Of a stretch of DNA of 64,000 bases, positions 28,017 to 36,633 are shown piece by piece. Position 1 is the stretch's first letter; each line of letters begins with the position of its first letter. The translations under genes and the position numbers were made by a program. Source of the stretch: Candidatus Gastranaerophilales bacterium. Lineage in GTDB: Bacteria > Cyanobacteriota > Vampirovibrionia > Gastranaerophilales > Gastranaerophilaceae. The notes under the pieces are model-generated. The model was not told the DNA's origin. It ran no database searches and saw only the letters and a list, made by a program, of their open reading frames with translations. The DNA lies in contig CALUTL010000005.1 of assembly GCA_944323655.1 (NCBI GenBank), forward strand, positions 1 through 64,000, in the 5' to 3' direction.

Positions 28017-28688
28017 ATGAAAAACAGAAGATTTATAATATTAGGAATATTAATAGTTGCATTGTCAATTATAGGTAAATTGCTATGGTCTGCGATGTCA
28101 AATGTAAAGATAGATGACTTCAAACCGGCAGCAGTAATTTTTCTGGTAGACTCATCAGCTTCAAACCAGAAAGCGCTGGCAGATCAAAAACAAACCTTAA
28201 AACAAATTTGTAATCTTTTAGATCCGGAGGATCAGGTAAAAATATTAAGAGTGTCTGAAGATGCTTATTTAATATATGAAGGAACCCCGTTTAACGGATC
28301 CGGAATAACAAAAGCCTTAGATGCATTTACGGCTTATGACAGCAAGGATTACGGAACAGCTTACGGATTAGCGATTAAAAAAGGGGTTAACCATGCTTTA
28401 ACAATGCAAAAAGAAGGTTACATTCCCGGAATTGTAATTCTTGGTGATTTAGAAAATGAAGGCGCAATAGAAAAGCAAATTAATTGGGATTTGCTGCCTA
28501 AAAACATAGAGAATGCAAAACAATATATGCCTGAGCTTGCAATGATGTTTTTATATGCACATCCGGAAAAGCTTGATCAGGTAAAAGAAAAACTTGCACC
28601 TGTTCTCGGAGAGAAAAAGCTTATAGTTTCTCCGGAACAAAACACTGACAAGGCAATTCGACAATTTATCCACGCACTTGGCAGATAA
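28017..28688 (+). CDS. membrane-anchored vWA-like domain protein
   Basis: A 223-residue protein with an N-terminal signal anchor (FIILGILIVALSIIGKLLW) and a periplasmic domain resembling a von Willebrand factor A fold. A D-S-S-A-S sequence (IFLVDSSASNQ) fits the D-x-S-x-S MIDAS metal site, G-T-A-Y may give the Thr ligand, and VILGDLENEG the later Asp. vWA domains mediate metal-dependent protein contacts. GAGAGAG precedes the ATG. It is first in a same-strand cluster with an FHA-like membrane protein and TonB-C-like proteins, suggesting a joint envelope complex. The vWA call rests on motif spacing by eye. Confidence 0.7.
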   Translation: MKNRRFIILGILIVALSIIGKLLWSAMSNVKIDDFKPAAVIFLVDSSASNQKALADQKQTLKQICNLLDPEDQVKILRVSEDAYLIYEGTPFNGSGITKALDAFTAYDSKDYGTAYGLAIKKGVNHALTMQKEGYIPGIVILGDLENEGAIEKQINWDLLPKNIENAKQYMPELAMMFLYAHPEKLDQVKEKLAPVLGEKKLIVSPEQNTDKAIRQFIHALGR

Positions 28689-28720
28689 ACTTAGGGAACT
28701 TAATAAATAAGGGGAATTTT

Positions 28721-30331
28721 ATGACAATAGTTGTATCATCTTCAAAACTCGAGAAAGTGTTTGATGAAAAAGATGTAATTAATATAGGTACAAATCCGAA
28801 TTGTGATTTTCATCTTGATTTGGATTTTGATGTACTTTTAACATTACAATATGACAAAGATGAAAACAAATGTGTGTTAATGAATACATTTCATAATGAA
28901 AGAGTTTTATTTAAAGGCAAACCGATAAAAAAAGTAGAAATCGGCAACATTTGTAAAATTATGTTTGCAGACAGCCCTGAATTTATAAATATTAAAATAA
29001 TTGAAAATGTACCGATTAAAAAGACAATAACAGCAATTGAAAGAGAAGAATTATCCGAAGAAGATATGAGAACTCTTTACGGCAATGATCAAAATGCTTT
29101 AATGAGAGCAAAGCTTGAAAAACAAAAAGCAGATATTGAATCAGCAAGAGTTTCAATAATCAAACAAGTTGCATTTCAAATAAATGATTTGAAAAACAAA
29201 ATCGGCTCAAACACCCGCACAAATGTTTTTCTTCACTTTGCAATGGCAATCAGCTCAATTTTATGTGCATTTGGGCTTGCAAATTACCTTATGGGCTTGT
29301 CAATAAAAGAATCTTCAAATTATCTTCATATGCCGACAAACATAAAAGTATGGGTTGCATATTCAATTTTGGTATTCGGCGCAGCCATAATGCTAAAACA
29401 AGGGATATACTTATTCTTGCAAAGTTCCAATGACAAAAATGTATCAGGAACAGCAAGATTTGCACAAGGATTTATGGTTGTACTGTCTTTATTGTTTATG
29501 CTCGGAATTTATGTCGTAAACCTTGTTTATTATATGAATTTAAATGATTTTGTAACATTTGCAATATTTGTATCACTGTTTTTCTCCGGATTGTTAACAG
29601 CTTTATCAATCGGGTGCGGATATTTTAAACACACCTCAGGAGAGTGGGCAATGACACTTAACAAGTATGAATACAGAGAAGATTTTGAAGCGGTTTTAAA
29701 ATCTTACAGACAATGGATAGAAAGATTTATAAACAGTTTTTCAAACACAAAAATCAATAACATAAAAGAAAGAATTTTTACTCTTCAATTAAGATCAGCC
29801 GGAGAGATGTTACTTGGGGTATTAACTGCGCCATTTCTGGCTTATGGGGTATCAAATACTCTTGCAATGTGCTTTCCGGAAGCGGCAGGATGGATAAGAA
29901 TATCAGGCTTAAGATTTTCACCTGTATTTCTTGTATTAGCGTCATTTATGATTATATTTGCATTTTTCGCTTTTGCGGGAGCCTTTACAACGACCAAGAA
30001 AATTCAGGCTTCACAAGTAATTAAGCAAGACGGTTACAGCGATTACAGACAGCACGGTGTTAGTATTTTCGGTTTAGAGGGTACAAGAAGATTAGAAACA
30101 GAAAAATTACGTCTTCTATACATCGGATGCGCAATAATCTTTATCGAATTCACAATGAATGTTTCGTATTTTGCAACGGAAATCGGCGGGGATTTGATAG
30201 GGCTTGTAAAGAGCTTTCTGGCAGCACTTGTTCCGACAGCAATCCTAATCGCAGAAACATTTATGTTAGCAAATACGATGTTCGATATTTACACCTGCGA
30301 CGAAGTAATTGCAAGACGTGATAAAGATTAG
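28721..30331 (+). CDS. polytopic membrane protein with N-terminal FHA-like domain
   Basis: A 536-residue protein. Residues 1-105 look like a forkhead-associated fold: beta-rich, with I-G-T-N-P-N-C-D-F-H-L near the start (FHA: G-R-x-x-x-C-D-I) and a later FHNERVLFKGKPI (FHA: NGTxVNGxxI). The phosphothreonine-binding Arg of GR is Thr here, so phosphopeptide binding is doubtful. A charged helix (about 115-160) leads to about eight transmembrane segments, two before a soluble loop (YEYREDFEAVLKSYRQWIERF) and several after. I know no such full-length family. GGGGA precedes the ATG, 32 bases after the vWA gene. Confidence 0.68.
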   Translation: MTIVVSSSKLEKVFDEKDVINIGTNPNCDFHLDLDFDVLLTLQYDKDENKCVLMNTFHNERVLFKGKPIKKVEIGNICKIMFADSPEFINIKIIENVPIKKTITAIEREELSEEDMRTLYGNDQNALMRAKLEKQKADIESARVSIIKQVAFQINDLKNKIGSNTRTNVFLHFAMAISSILCAFGLANYLMGLSIKESSNYLHMPTNIKVWVAYSILVFGAAIMLKQGIYLFLQSSNDKNVSGTARFAQGFMVVLSLLFMLGIYVVNLVYYMNLNDFVTFAIFVSLFFSGLLTALSIGCGYFKHTSGEWAMTLNKYEYREDFEAVLKSYRQWIERFINSFSNTKINNIKERIFTLQLRSAGEMLLGVLTAPFLAYGVSNTLAMCFPEAAGWIRISGLRFSPVFLVLASFMIIFAFFAFAGAFTTTKKIQASQVIKQDGYSDYRQHGVSIFGLEGTRRLETEKLRLLYIGCAIIFIEFTMNVSYFATEIGGDLIGLVKSFLAALVPTAILIAETFMLANTMFDIYTCDEVIARRDKD

Positions 30332-30340
30332 AAATAAAAA

Positions 30341-31288
30341 ATGAAGCGTTTAAAGGGATTTATAATATTTCTTTATATATTTTTGACAATGCTTGTGCTT
30401 ATTATACAACCTGCAATGCACAAGCCTGTTGCTATTGAAAACGTAAATTTCAAAATTAAAGAGCAGCTAATGCATCCAAAAACCAAAAAAGTCTCTGACT
30501 TTATGGTAAGCATAAAATTTTACAGGGCACAAAAAACCGTAGTTCAAAAACCTGACACTTCAATTCATATAAAACCTGAGGATGATGATAAGAGAATATC
30601 TTTTGATTTAACCGGCAATACAGGCAGCCGAGAGACTTCAATATCATTTGAAGACAATGTCGAAAACTCCTCTAAAGATATAAATATTGATCTTTCAAGA
30701 CAGAATGACCTATATAGCGAACGTTACTCGGATTTTGGAGATAAAAACACCAGCTACAGCGAAAGTGAATTCAGCTTTGGCAACAGCAATGAAAGATATC
30801 TTGAACAGGAAATCGGATTTGAAAATCAGGAGAATATAAATCAAAAAAATCTGGAATTATCAGAAAACGATATTCCGACAACAGATGTAGAATTAAAATT
30901 AAAAGATGAAATCGGAAGCTGGCGTTTCAAAGGCTCAAAAGAAGAAATTGTTGCTTGGAACGTATGGAGAAGTAATTTACAAAACAGAATAATGGATGAA
31001 TCAGGAATTGAAGCGCCTGTCGGAACATTAATATTATTTTCTTTTGACGTATCAAACACCGGACACATAACTAATTTAAGGTATACTTGTTCAAATAAAG
31101 AATATGCAACAGACGCAAGAGCAGATATGGTAAGGATTTTAAGAAAACTGGAAGGGAATCCCATATTAAACTTCCCGCCAAACACAAAAAGGACGGGAGT
31201 AAAGTTTAAAGGCGGATTTTTACTTGATTACACAACACAATATTCAACACCGGAAGATTATTCGGATTATGAAAGGATTAGGCTATAA
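30341..31288 (+). CDS. TonB-like periplasmic protein with acidic low-complexity linker
   Basis: A 315-residue protein: one N-terminal membrane helix (FIIFLYIFLTMLVLIIQPAM), a polar linker of Ser/Asp/Glu/Asn (about 80-185), then a C-terminal domain resembling TonB_C. WNVWRSNLQNRIMDE leads to GTLILFSFDVSNTGHITNLRYTCSNKEYATDARADMVRILR, the usual 'V-x-F-x-I-x-x-x-G-x-V-x-x-x-x-V' strand-turn pattern. It starts 9 bases after the FHA-like gene. The linker is acidic rather than the Pro/Lys-rich one of classical TonB. Function is inferred as spanning the periplasm. Confidence 0.65.
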   Translation: MKRLKGFIIFLYIFLTMLVLIIQPAMHKPVAIENVNFKIKEQLMHPKTKKVSDFMVSIKFYRAQKTVVQKPDTSIHIKPEDDDKRISFDLTGNTGSRETSISFEDNVENSSKDINIDLSRQNDLYSERYSDFGDKNTSYSESEFSFGNSNERYLEQEIGFENQENINQKNLELSENDIPTTDVELKLKDEIGSWRFKGSKEEIVAWNVWRSNLQNRIMDESGIEAPVGTLILFSFDVSNTGHITNLRYTCSNKEYATDARADMVRILRKLEGNPILNFPPNTKRTGVKFKGGFLLDYTTQYSTPEDYSDYERIRL

Positions 31289-31431
31289 TGGACAGAAAAA
31301 CATTTTTAATTATTGCTATAATAGTATTTATTATTGCAATGTTTGCGTCAACATTTGCTATTACAGGAATGAAACCTCAGCTTCATAAATCATTTCTTCT
31401 TGAAATAATAAATGTGAAAATTAAAAAATAA
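31288..31431 (+). CDS. 47-residue single-span membrane peptide
   Basis: The ATG shares its first base with the previous stop (TAATG). The peptide has a charged start (MDRKTF), one strong hydrophobic helix (about residues 7-25, LIIAIIVFIIAMFASTF) and a polar tail ending VKIKK. Tight overlap with the TonB-like gene argues it is translated. It could be a subunit or stabiliser of the cluster's membrane complex; no family is recognised. Confidence 0.55.
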   Translation: MDRKTFLIIAIIVFIIAMFASTFAITGMKPQLHKSFLLEIINVKIKK

Positions 31432-31452
31432 TATGTTATAATAAATACAGTT

Positions 31453-32109
31453 ATGTATGTTTGTAAAGATTGCAAAAAAACTTTCAAAGAAAAAGTAGAA
31501 TACTGTGACTGTGGCAATAACGTATTTGAAGAAGTTGCAGATCCGGCACCGCCGGCAGAACCGATAAACGAATCAAAAGAAGAATTACCTATTGCACCTC
31601 ACCCGATTTTACCGGCTCGTTTATTGTCAGTTTCAATATTTATTTTATGCTGCACATTTTCATTATGTTTTATCTTATTTTTTGGGCCGGAGTCAAAAAA
31701 GAAAGAAGCTGCACCTATTACCAATCAAAAAACGGTTGTTAAAGATATTCCAAACATAGACAGTTTCTGGGATGACACCCCCGCTTACGGAATGCAGCCT
31801 GATTACAATGCAGATATTAATACTTATAAAAACGGATTAAAAAATGCGTTGCTCGCTCAACTTGACACAAGTACTATTGAAGGTTCTGGCTCATGCGATA
31901 TTCAGTTTACAATTGATAAGCACGGTAATTTAAAAAAGAAAAAACTTTACCAAAATACAGCTAATAAACCTTTAATAAATGAGACAAAAAAAATGCTTTC
32001 TTCTGTCAAAAGATACAACCCTCCTCCAAAAAGCTATGACGGAAGCCCTTTAACATTAGAAGTTCTGGAAAACACAGACGGAACTTACACTCTTGTATAT
32101 AAAGAATAA
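31453..32109 (+). CDS. zinc-ribbon, membrane-spanning, TonB-C-like protein
   Basis: A 218-residue protein with a cytoplasmic four-Cys zinc ribbon (YVCKDCKKTF and YCDCGNN), a Pro/Glu segment, a transmembrane helix (LLSVSIFILCCTFSLCFILFFG) and a periplasmic C-terminal domain with TonB_C-like strands (SGSCDIQFTIDKHGNLKKKKLYQN, then LTLEVLEN). It lies in line with the vWA/FHA/TonB-like genes, but a TATAAT at 31437-31442 ten bases before the ATG, with no Shine-Dalgarno, hints at its own leaderless message. A zinc ribbon joined to a TonB-type end is unusual. It converges on the LysM-lysozyme gene, with 3 bases between the stops. Confidence 0.65.
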   Translation: MYVCKDCKKTFKEKVEYCDCGNNVFEEVADPAPPAEPINESKEELPIAPHPILPARLLSVSIFILCCTFSLCFILFFGPESKKKEAAPITNQKTVVKDIPNIDSFWDDTPAYGMQPDYNADINTYKNGLKNALLAQLDTSTIEGSGSCDIQFTIDKHGNLKKKKLYQNTANKPLINETKKMLSSVKRYNPPPKSYDGSPLTLEVLENTDGTYTLVYKE

Positions 32110-32112
32110 AAT

Positions 32113-34155
32113 TTAAACCTTTATTTTTATAAATCCTTTGTCTATGTAATTACCCAGAAATTTTTTGGTATAAGCGTTGTAATCCACACGATTATTTTTA
32201 TTTTCTATACTTGCAAAACCTCTGTTATATATATTTTGAATTTTTGTCATTACCTGCTGAAGCTCTTTAGATGAAAGATTAGAGCCTTCAACAAATAAAG
32301 CAATTTCAGAGAATCTTCTTTTGATAAGCCCCGGCATAACTTGTTTTTTACCGTTTACAGTTCCTGATACCTGATCAAACTGTTGGGCTGCAAGTGCATA
32401 ATTGCCGTCTTTTATGGCTTTTATAAGCTTTGGACAGGAATTAAGCCCGCCTGTATTGAATATCAGAGAATATAAAGCTTCTTTTTGTTTTTGAGAAAGT
32501 TTGTTAAAATCCTCTTTTAAATGTTTTTTTACAACATTTTGCGCTTCAATAATATCTCTTGCAAGAAGACTATACATTTCGGTATCCGAAATAGATATGC
32601 CTTTATATTTTTTGATATCTTTATGAGCTTTTGTGTTATGCCCTATGCCGATTGTCAAAAATCCGCAACCGTCATCATAAAGTGTTCTGCTTTTTTTCTC
32701 AAGAGATATTAAATTGTCTATAAATTCACGGCTAACTCCGGTAACTTGCATTACGGCCTCAGGATTTCCGGCAATTTTTATATTTGTTATTTTCTGCTTT
32801 GCAAGAAGAAGTGTAAGGGATTTGCCCTGCAAATTATTGTATGCAACGATATCCTTAACATCAACTCCGTATTCTTTGGCTATTGACGTCAATGTATCTT
32901 TCGGTTTTACATGGTGCGTAACAACTCCCATTGATGACGATATTACACCTTTATCATCTTTTTCTGAACTTTTTTGTTCATTTGTAATTTTTTGAACTGT
33001 CTTTTTAACTTTCGGTAAGCTTTTATTCTTGGCATTTGCAATTCTTAGGGCCTTTATTTCATCTGTTGTCGGAATCTCTAAAACTTGACCTAATGAAAGC
33101 TTATTCGGATTTTTGATATTATTCTTCGCAATAACAGCCCAAACCGGAACTCCGTATTTTGATGCTATTGCTGATAAATTATCATCTTTTGTTATTTTTA
33201 CACTCTTATTTTCCGATTTTTCAGATGTTTTTCGCCCTTGCTCAAGTTCCATAATATCTTCTGCTGACGGAATTTCTAAAACCTGATCCTTGTTCAATTT
33301 TTTGAGATCTTTTATATCATTTACAAGCATTAAAGCCCATACTGGAACTTCTTTTTCTTTTGCTATTCGATATAAAGTATCGCCGGTTTGAACCGTATAA
33401 GTCTCCGTCGTATCTGATATATATTCATCTTTTTCTACAGATATCCCTTCTAGTTCAAGATTTGCCTCTGCTTTTTTTGGAACATTTATTATAATTCCGT
33501 TTTTTATGCTTTTTAAACCCGGATTAAGCTCCCTAAGCATTTTAACGGTAATATCATGCTCTTTTGCAATTTTATCCAATGTATCACCTGATTTAACCCT
33601 ATATCCGGGAACTTTGATTACCGCACCAACTTTTAGCGAATCAAAATTTATATCAGGATTAAGTTTTTTAAGCTCCTCTTCATACAAATTGAATTTTGAC
33701 ATAATTGAAAAAGCTCCTTTACCTTTTTCAATAGTCCATTTTCCCCAAGTTTGGCTATCAGCCTCTTTTTGAGGTGAAACTGTTTCGGTAAAGATATTTT
33801 CGGGAAGTTTAAGCAAATCTCCTTCGTGAATTATTTTGTTACCGTTTTTGTCGTTTTTTAACTGTTTATTCGCATCTATAAGTTCCGAAACACTTATCCC
33901 ATAATCATTTGCAATCTTGTACAAGGTTTCGCCTTTGCTAATCAAATGAAAGCCTTCCTTAACTGAAGAACTTTCCGTATTTGAAACTTCAGTATCTGAA
34001 GCGGAATTTATGCTTTGTTGAGCTGTCGAAGCCTTATTTTTTGGTTTTTCTGGTGTTTTAGACTCCTTGCTTTTTTCCGCAGTATCTTTCGGGACAAAAA
34101 GCTCCATAAATAATCCCGACATTAAAAGCTGACTTGTTGAAATTATGTTTGACAT
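32113..34155 (-). CDS. six-LysM protein with T4-type lysozyme (GH24) domain
   Basis: A 680-residue putative muramidase. Six LysM peptidoglycan-binding repeats occupy about residues 70-475, each of the form V-K-x-G-D-T-L-x-x-I-A...N...L-x-x-G-x-x-L-x-I-P, separated by Lys/Ser-rich linkers. Residues about 485-640 are GH24: LEKKSRTLYDDGCGFLTIGIGH keeps Glu, Asp and Thr at the T4 lysozyme spacing (E, +9 D, +15 T), followed by QKEALYSLIFNTG and the RRFSEIALF region. There is no classical signal peptide (MSNIISTSQLLMSGLFMELF), so export is unclear. It is monocistronic, not next to holin or phage genes. It could act in cell-wall remodelling, attack on other cells, or secretion. Confidence 0.9.
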   Translation of the reverse strand: MSNIISTSQLLMSGLFMELFVPKDTAEKSKESKTPEKPKNKASTAQQSINSASDTEVSNTESSSVKEGFHLISKGETLYKIANDYGISVSELIDANKQLKNDKNGNKIIHEGDLLKLPENIFTETVSPQKEADSQTWGKWTIEKGKGAFSIMSKFNLYEEELKKLNPDINFDSLKVGAVIKVPGYRVKSGDTLDKIAKEHDITVKMLRELNPGLKSIKNGIIINVPKKAEANLELEGISVEKDEYISDTTETYTVQTGDTLYRIAKEKEVPVWALMLVNDIKDLKKLNKDQVLEIPSAEDIMELEQGRKTSEKSENKSVKITKDDNLSAIASKYGVPVWAVIAKNNIKNPNKLSLGQVLEIPTTDEIKALRIANAKNKSLPKVKKTVQKITNEQKSSEKDDKGVISSSMGVVTHHVKPKDTLTSIAKEYGVDVKDIVAYNNLQGKSLTLLLAKQKITNIKIAGNPEAVMQVTGVSREFIDNLISLEKKSRTLYDDGCGFLTIGIGHNTKAHKDIKKYKGISISDTEMYSLLARDIIEAQNVVKKHLKEDFNKLSQKQKEALYSLIFNTGGLNSCPKLIKAIKDGNYALAAQQFDQVSGTVNGKKQVMPGLIKRRFSEIALFVEGSNLSSKELQQVMTKIQNIYNRGFASIENKNNRVDYNAYTKKFLGNYIDKGFIKIKV

Positions 34156-34231
34156 ACTTTACTAACCTTTTAAATCTCCGTACAATAAAAATCGGCATTA
34201 TTTAAGTAAAACTTTAAACAACAAGTACATT

Positions 34232-34251
34232 TTGTAAAATATTTTTTACAA
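34232..34251. repeat. inverted repeat between lysozyme and asparaginase genes
   Basis: TTGTAAAA, a 4-base loop and TTTTACAA, a perfect 8-bp palindromic stem in the 121-bp spacer. It is too AT-rich to be a good terminator and lacks a T-run; it could be an operator for the lysozyme gene or chance in AT-rich DNA. Confidence 0.35.
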
Positions 34252-34276
34252 TATAATTACAGAACCTCTTAACAGA

Positions 34277-35224
34277 TTATAAGGCAACAATTTCCCCGAC
34301 CAAATCGCCGTGAAGTGTTCTTATAATATTATCAAACGGAACCTCTGCCCAGTGAAGATTCTTCAAAGTCTTCACGACCAAAGCCTCTCTTGCTTTCATA
34401 TCACAATCGCTTATTTTAACAACAAAAGCTTCTTCCTGCTCAATATTCACAACTATACAAAGCCCGCCTGCACCGACTTTGGCAACCAAACCTTTGGAAT
34501 TTTCAATAATTTTTGTATCCAGCCGGTCTTCTCCGCCTATCAAATAAGGATGCTCCAAAAATGCTTTTGTAATTTTGTCATAACGTGGATTTAAAAATAA
34601 ATTCAAATAACCTCTAAGCATATCTTCCAAAGGCATAGACATTATCGGAACTCCGCAGCCGTCCTTTGTTATCGGAAATCTGTGTTTTAATTCACAAAGC
34701 TCGGTTATTTTTTCTTTTATCTTAATTTGCAAAGGATGTTCTTCATTGTCATAATCCGACAAATCCCATCCGTTCATAAGACATAACCCAAGCATCATAA
34801 TATGTTTTCCGGCACAGTTGTTATGAAGAACAGTTGCTTCTTCTCCGTTCAAAAGCATTTCCTGCTGCTTTGTTTTTGAAAGAGGTTTATGAATACCGCA
34901 TTTAAGATAACTTTCATCCAATCCCATTTTATTTAACAATGACTTTTCGATTCGCAAATGAACATCTTCTCCGGCGTGAGAGCCGCAGCAAATAGCAATT
35001 TCTTCCTCTGTCATATCATACTTTATGTCCATCCCGTAATCTATCAAAAGGCTTGCCTGCAAAGGTTTTGCGCAAGATCGCAAATAAAAAGGATAATGCC
35101 CTGTTTCGCCTGAATATTCAAGCACTCTTTCTCTATTCGCAAGCATTTTAAATCCGCAATGTTCTTCTTCTACAAGTGTTCCTCTTAAATATTTTACTAA
35201 AATTTCCGGTCTGGGGTTAAACAT
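34277..35224 (-). CDS. asparaginase (Asparaginase_II / RaLAII-like family)
   Basis: A 315-residue enzyme expected to hydrolyse L-asparagine to aspartate and ammonia. It matches the Rhizobium-type asparaginase family rather than AnsA/AnsB: HYPFYLRSCAKPLQA (S-x-x-K core), ICCGSHAGEDVH, LHNNCAGKHIMML, TKDGCGVPIMSMPLEDM, and VAKVGAGGLCIV. Cysteine-rich motifs fit the zinc-containing ReAV-like members. Its start overlaps the end of the upstream unknown gene by 8 bp, so the two are probably co-transcribed. No signal peptide, so it should be cytoplasmic. Confidence 0.88.
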   Translation of the reverse strand: MFNPRPEILVKYLRGTLVEEEHCGFKMLANRERVLEYSGETGHYPFYLRSCAKPLQASLLIDYGMDIKYDMTEEEIAICCGSHAGEDVHLRIEKSLLNKMGLDESYLKCGIHKPLSKTKQQEMLLNGEEATVLHNNCAGKHIMMLGLCLMNGWDLSDYDNEEHPLQIKIKEKITELCELKHRFPITKDGCGVPIMSMPLEDMLRGYLNLFLNPRYDKITKAFLEHPYLIGGEDRLDTKIIENSKGLVAKVGAGGLCIVVNIEQEEAFVVKISDCDMKAREALVVKTLKNLHWAEVPFDNIIRTLHGDLVGEIVAL

Positions 35225-36002
35225 CTTTCTTCACCAATCTCAATAACTGTGTTAATTTTTCTTTTAATTTCTTATTCTCTGCCTTTAAAGCCTCAATTTC
35301 CGCAGATTCTTTTTCTTCTGCATTGCTGAAAGCCCTCTCGGAATCCGGCACCAAGTTGTAATCTATTACAAATCTTTTTTTAGCTTCTTCTTTTAATGTA
35401 AATATTATTTTATAATCATCTTCTTTTACCAATCCCATTGTATCAAGGATTTCAAGGTATTTAAGATGCTTGCCGCCGATTGAATCAACTTTTTTCTGCT
35501 CATTCAAACCTTCCTGTACTTGACGCATTGACAAAGTTTTATTCCGCTGAAAATACTCTCCCGTCTTGAATTTACCTGATATAAACCCTGCCATCGCATA
35601 AATTTCATCTGACGCGGGAAATTCTATGTAATTTTGGTCAACACAAAAAACAAAATATTTTGCTGTCTCTTCCATTGTTAAAAACATGCTTAAAGAAATA
35701 TCCAAAACACTGTAATCAACACTGCACAACTTTAAGAATGTATAAATGTTTGCATCTAAACCGCTTTTCTTTTTCAACAATTCTTCTCTTCCCGCAAAGG
35801 TTAACACAGGCACATACAAAGAAAACATTTTATCGGGAGATTTATCCAAAAATTCCGCACAATTAAGTTCACGTAAATTTTCTTTCAATTTAACATAAAT
35901 AACCTGCTTAACCCAAAGCGGAAAATTCATTACTTTTTCAAGATATGCGTCAAATACATTCTTTCTCAACTTAAAAGCTTTCTCCTTAGATATTTTTAAC
36001 AA
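35217..36002 (-). CDS. unknown 261-residue protein with C-terminal coiled coil
   Basis: No family recognised. It is soluble and largely helical. A central part with alternating helices (DANIYTFLKLCSVDYSVLDISLSMFLTMEETAKYF) is followed by a short winged-helix-like stretch (KHLKYLEILDTMGLVKEDDYKIIFTL), and the last 35 residues form a Glu/Lys coiled coil (AEIEALKAENKKLKEKLTQLL). The longest reading starts at a TTG with no Shine-Dalgarno. AAGGAG lies inside the frame, 12 bases before another TTG (residue 12), so the true start is uncertain. It overlaps the asparaginase gene by 8 bp. Confidence 0.65.
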   Translation of the reverse strand: MLKISKEKAFKLRKNVFDAYLEKVMNFPLWVKQVIYVKLKENLRELNCAEFLDKSPDKMFSLYVPVLTFAGREELLKKKSGLDANIYTFLKLCSVDYSVLDISLSMFLTMEETAKYFVFCVDQNYIEFPASDEIYAMAGFISGKFKTGEYFQRNKTLSMRQVQEGLNEQKKVDSIGGKHLKYLEILDTMGLVKEDDYKIIFTLKEEAKKRFVIDYNLVPDSERAFSNAEEKESAEIEALKAENKKLKEKLTQLLRLVKKDV

Positions 36003-36051
36003 AAAAATATTATCACAAATTCCGAAATATTGCTATTCCTATAATAAAAAT

Positions 36052-36633
36052 TTACCGCATACTAAACTTGCACCCGCAATAATTCTGGCGGTATAAAGAA
36101 AGCGAATTTGCAATTTTGTTGGTCTTTAAAAAACCGTCCTTCTTTTTAAAGTCTATTGCAAGAAAATTAATCCCTGTCTTAGATGCAATTTCCTCTCCTA
36201 TTTTAGAAAGCTTCTGGAAATTTTTATGCGGACTTATCACAATCGAAGTCGTAAAATTATCAATTCCAAGTTCTTTTGCTTTACTTGCGGTCTTCATAAG
36301 CCTCAATTCAAAACACTTGTCGCATCTTAAACCCTTCTCTGGCTCCGTTTCAAACCCTTTTACATAATCAAAAAATTCCTCTTGATTATATTCTTCAACA
36401 ATAAGTTCTACTCCAAAATTTTCGCAAAGAGTTTTTTCCGCCTCCAATCTTTTTTGATATTCCGTATCGGGGTAAATATTTGGATTATAAAAATATACAA
36501 TAACTTCATATCCCGCATCTTTCAAAAAAGATACGGGATATGCCGAACAAATTCCACAGCAGGCGTGCAGAAGAATTTTTGAATTATCTTTTTTCTGCTC
36601 CTGCTTCCGTAAACATTCTTTTGAATTCATCAT
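36052..36633 (-). CDS. queH: epoxyqueuosine reductase QueH
   Basis: A 193-residue enzyme for the last step of queuosine tRNA modification, reducing epoxyqueuosine; it is the non-homologous alternative to cobalamin-dependent QueG. It carries the Cys motifs expected of QueH: LLHACCGICSAYP, RCDKCFELRL and YRQNYCGC, which bind the Fe-S and metal centre. The only plausible ATGs lie inside the end of the upstream VKOR gene, giving a 50-bp overlap in a different frame. An AGGAG near codon 11 has no start codon after it. Co-transcription with the VKOR gene is likely. Confidence 0.92.
   Translation of the reverse strand: MMNSKECLRKQEQKKDNSKILLHACCGICSAYPVSFLKDAGYEVIVYFYNPNIYPDTEYQKRLEAEKTLCENFGVELIVEEYNQEEFFDYVKGFETEPEKGLRCDKCFELRLMKTASKAKELGIDNFTTSIVISPHKNFQKLSKIGEEIASKTGINFLAIDFKKKDGFLKTNKIANSLSLYRQNYCGCKFSMR

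Noticed and set aside
32113-34155. Prophage remnant
   Set aside because: Apart from the lysozyme domain no phage gene (holin, terminase, integrase, tail) or attachment site is nearby, and the six-LysM architecture is not a phage layout I know.
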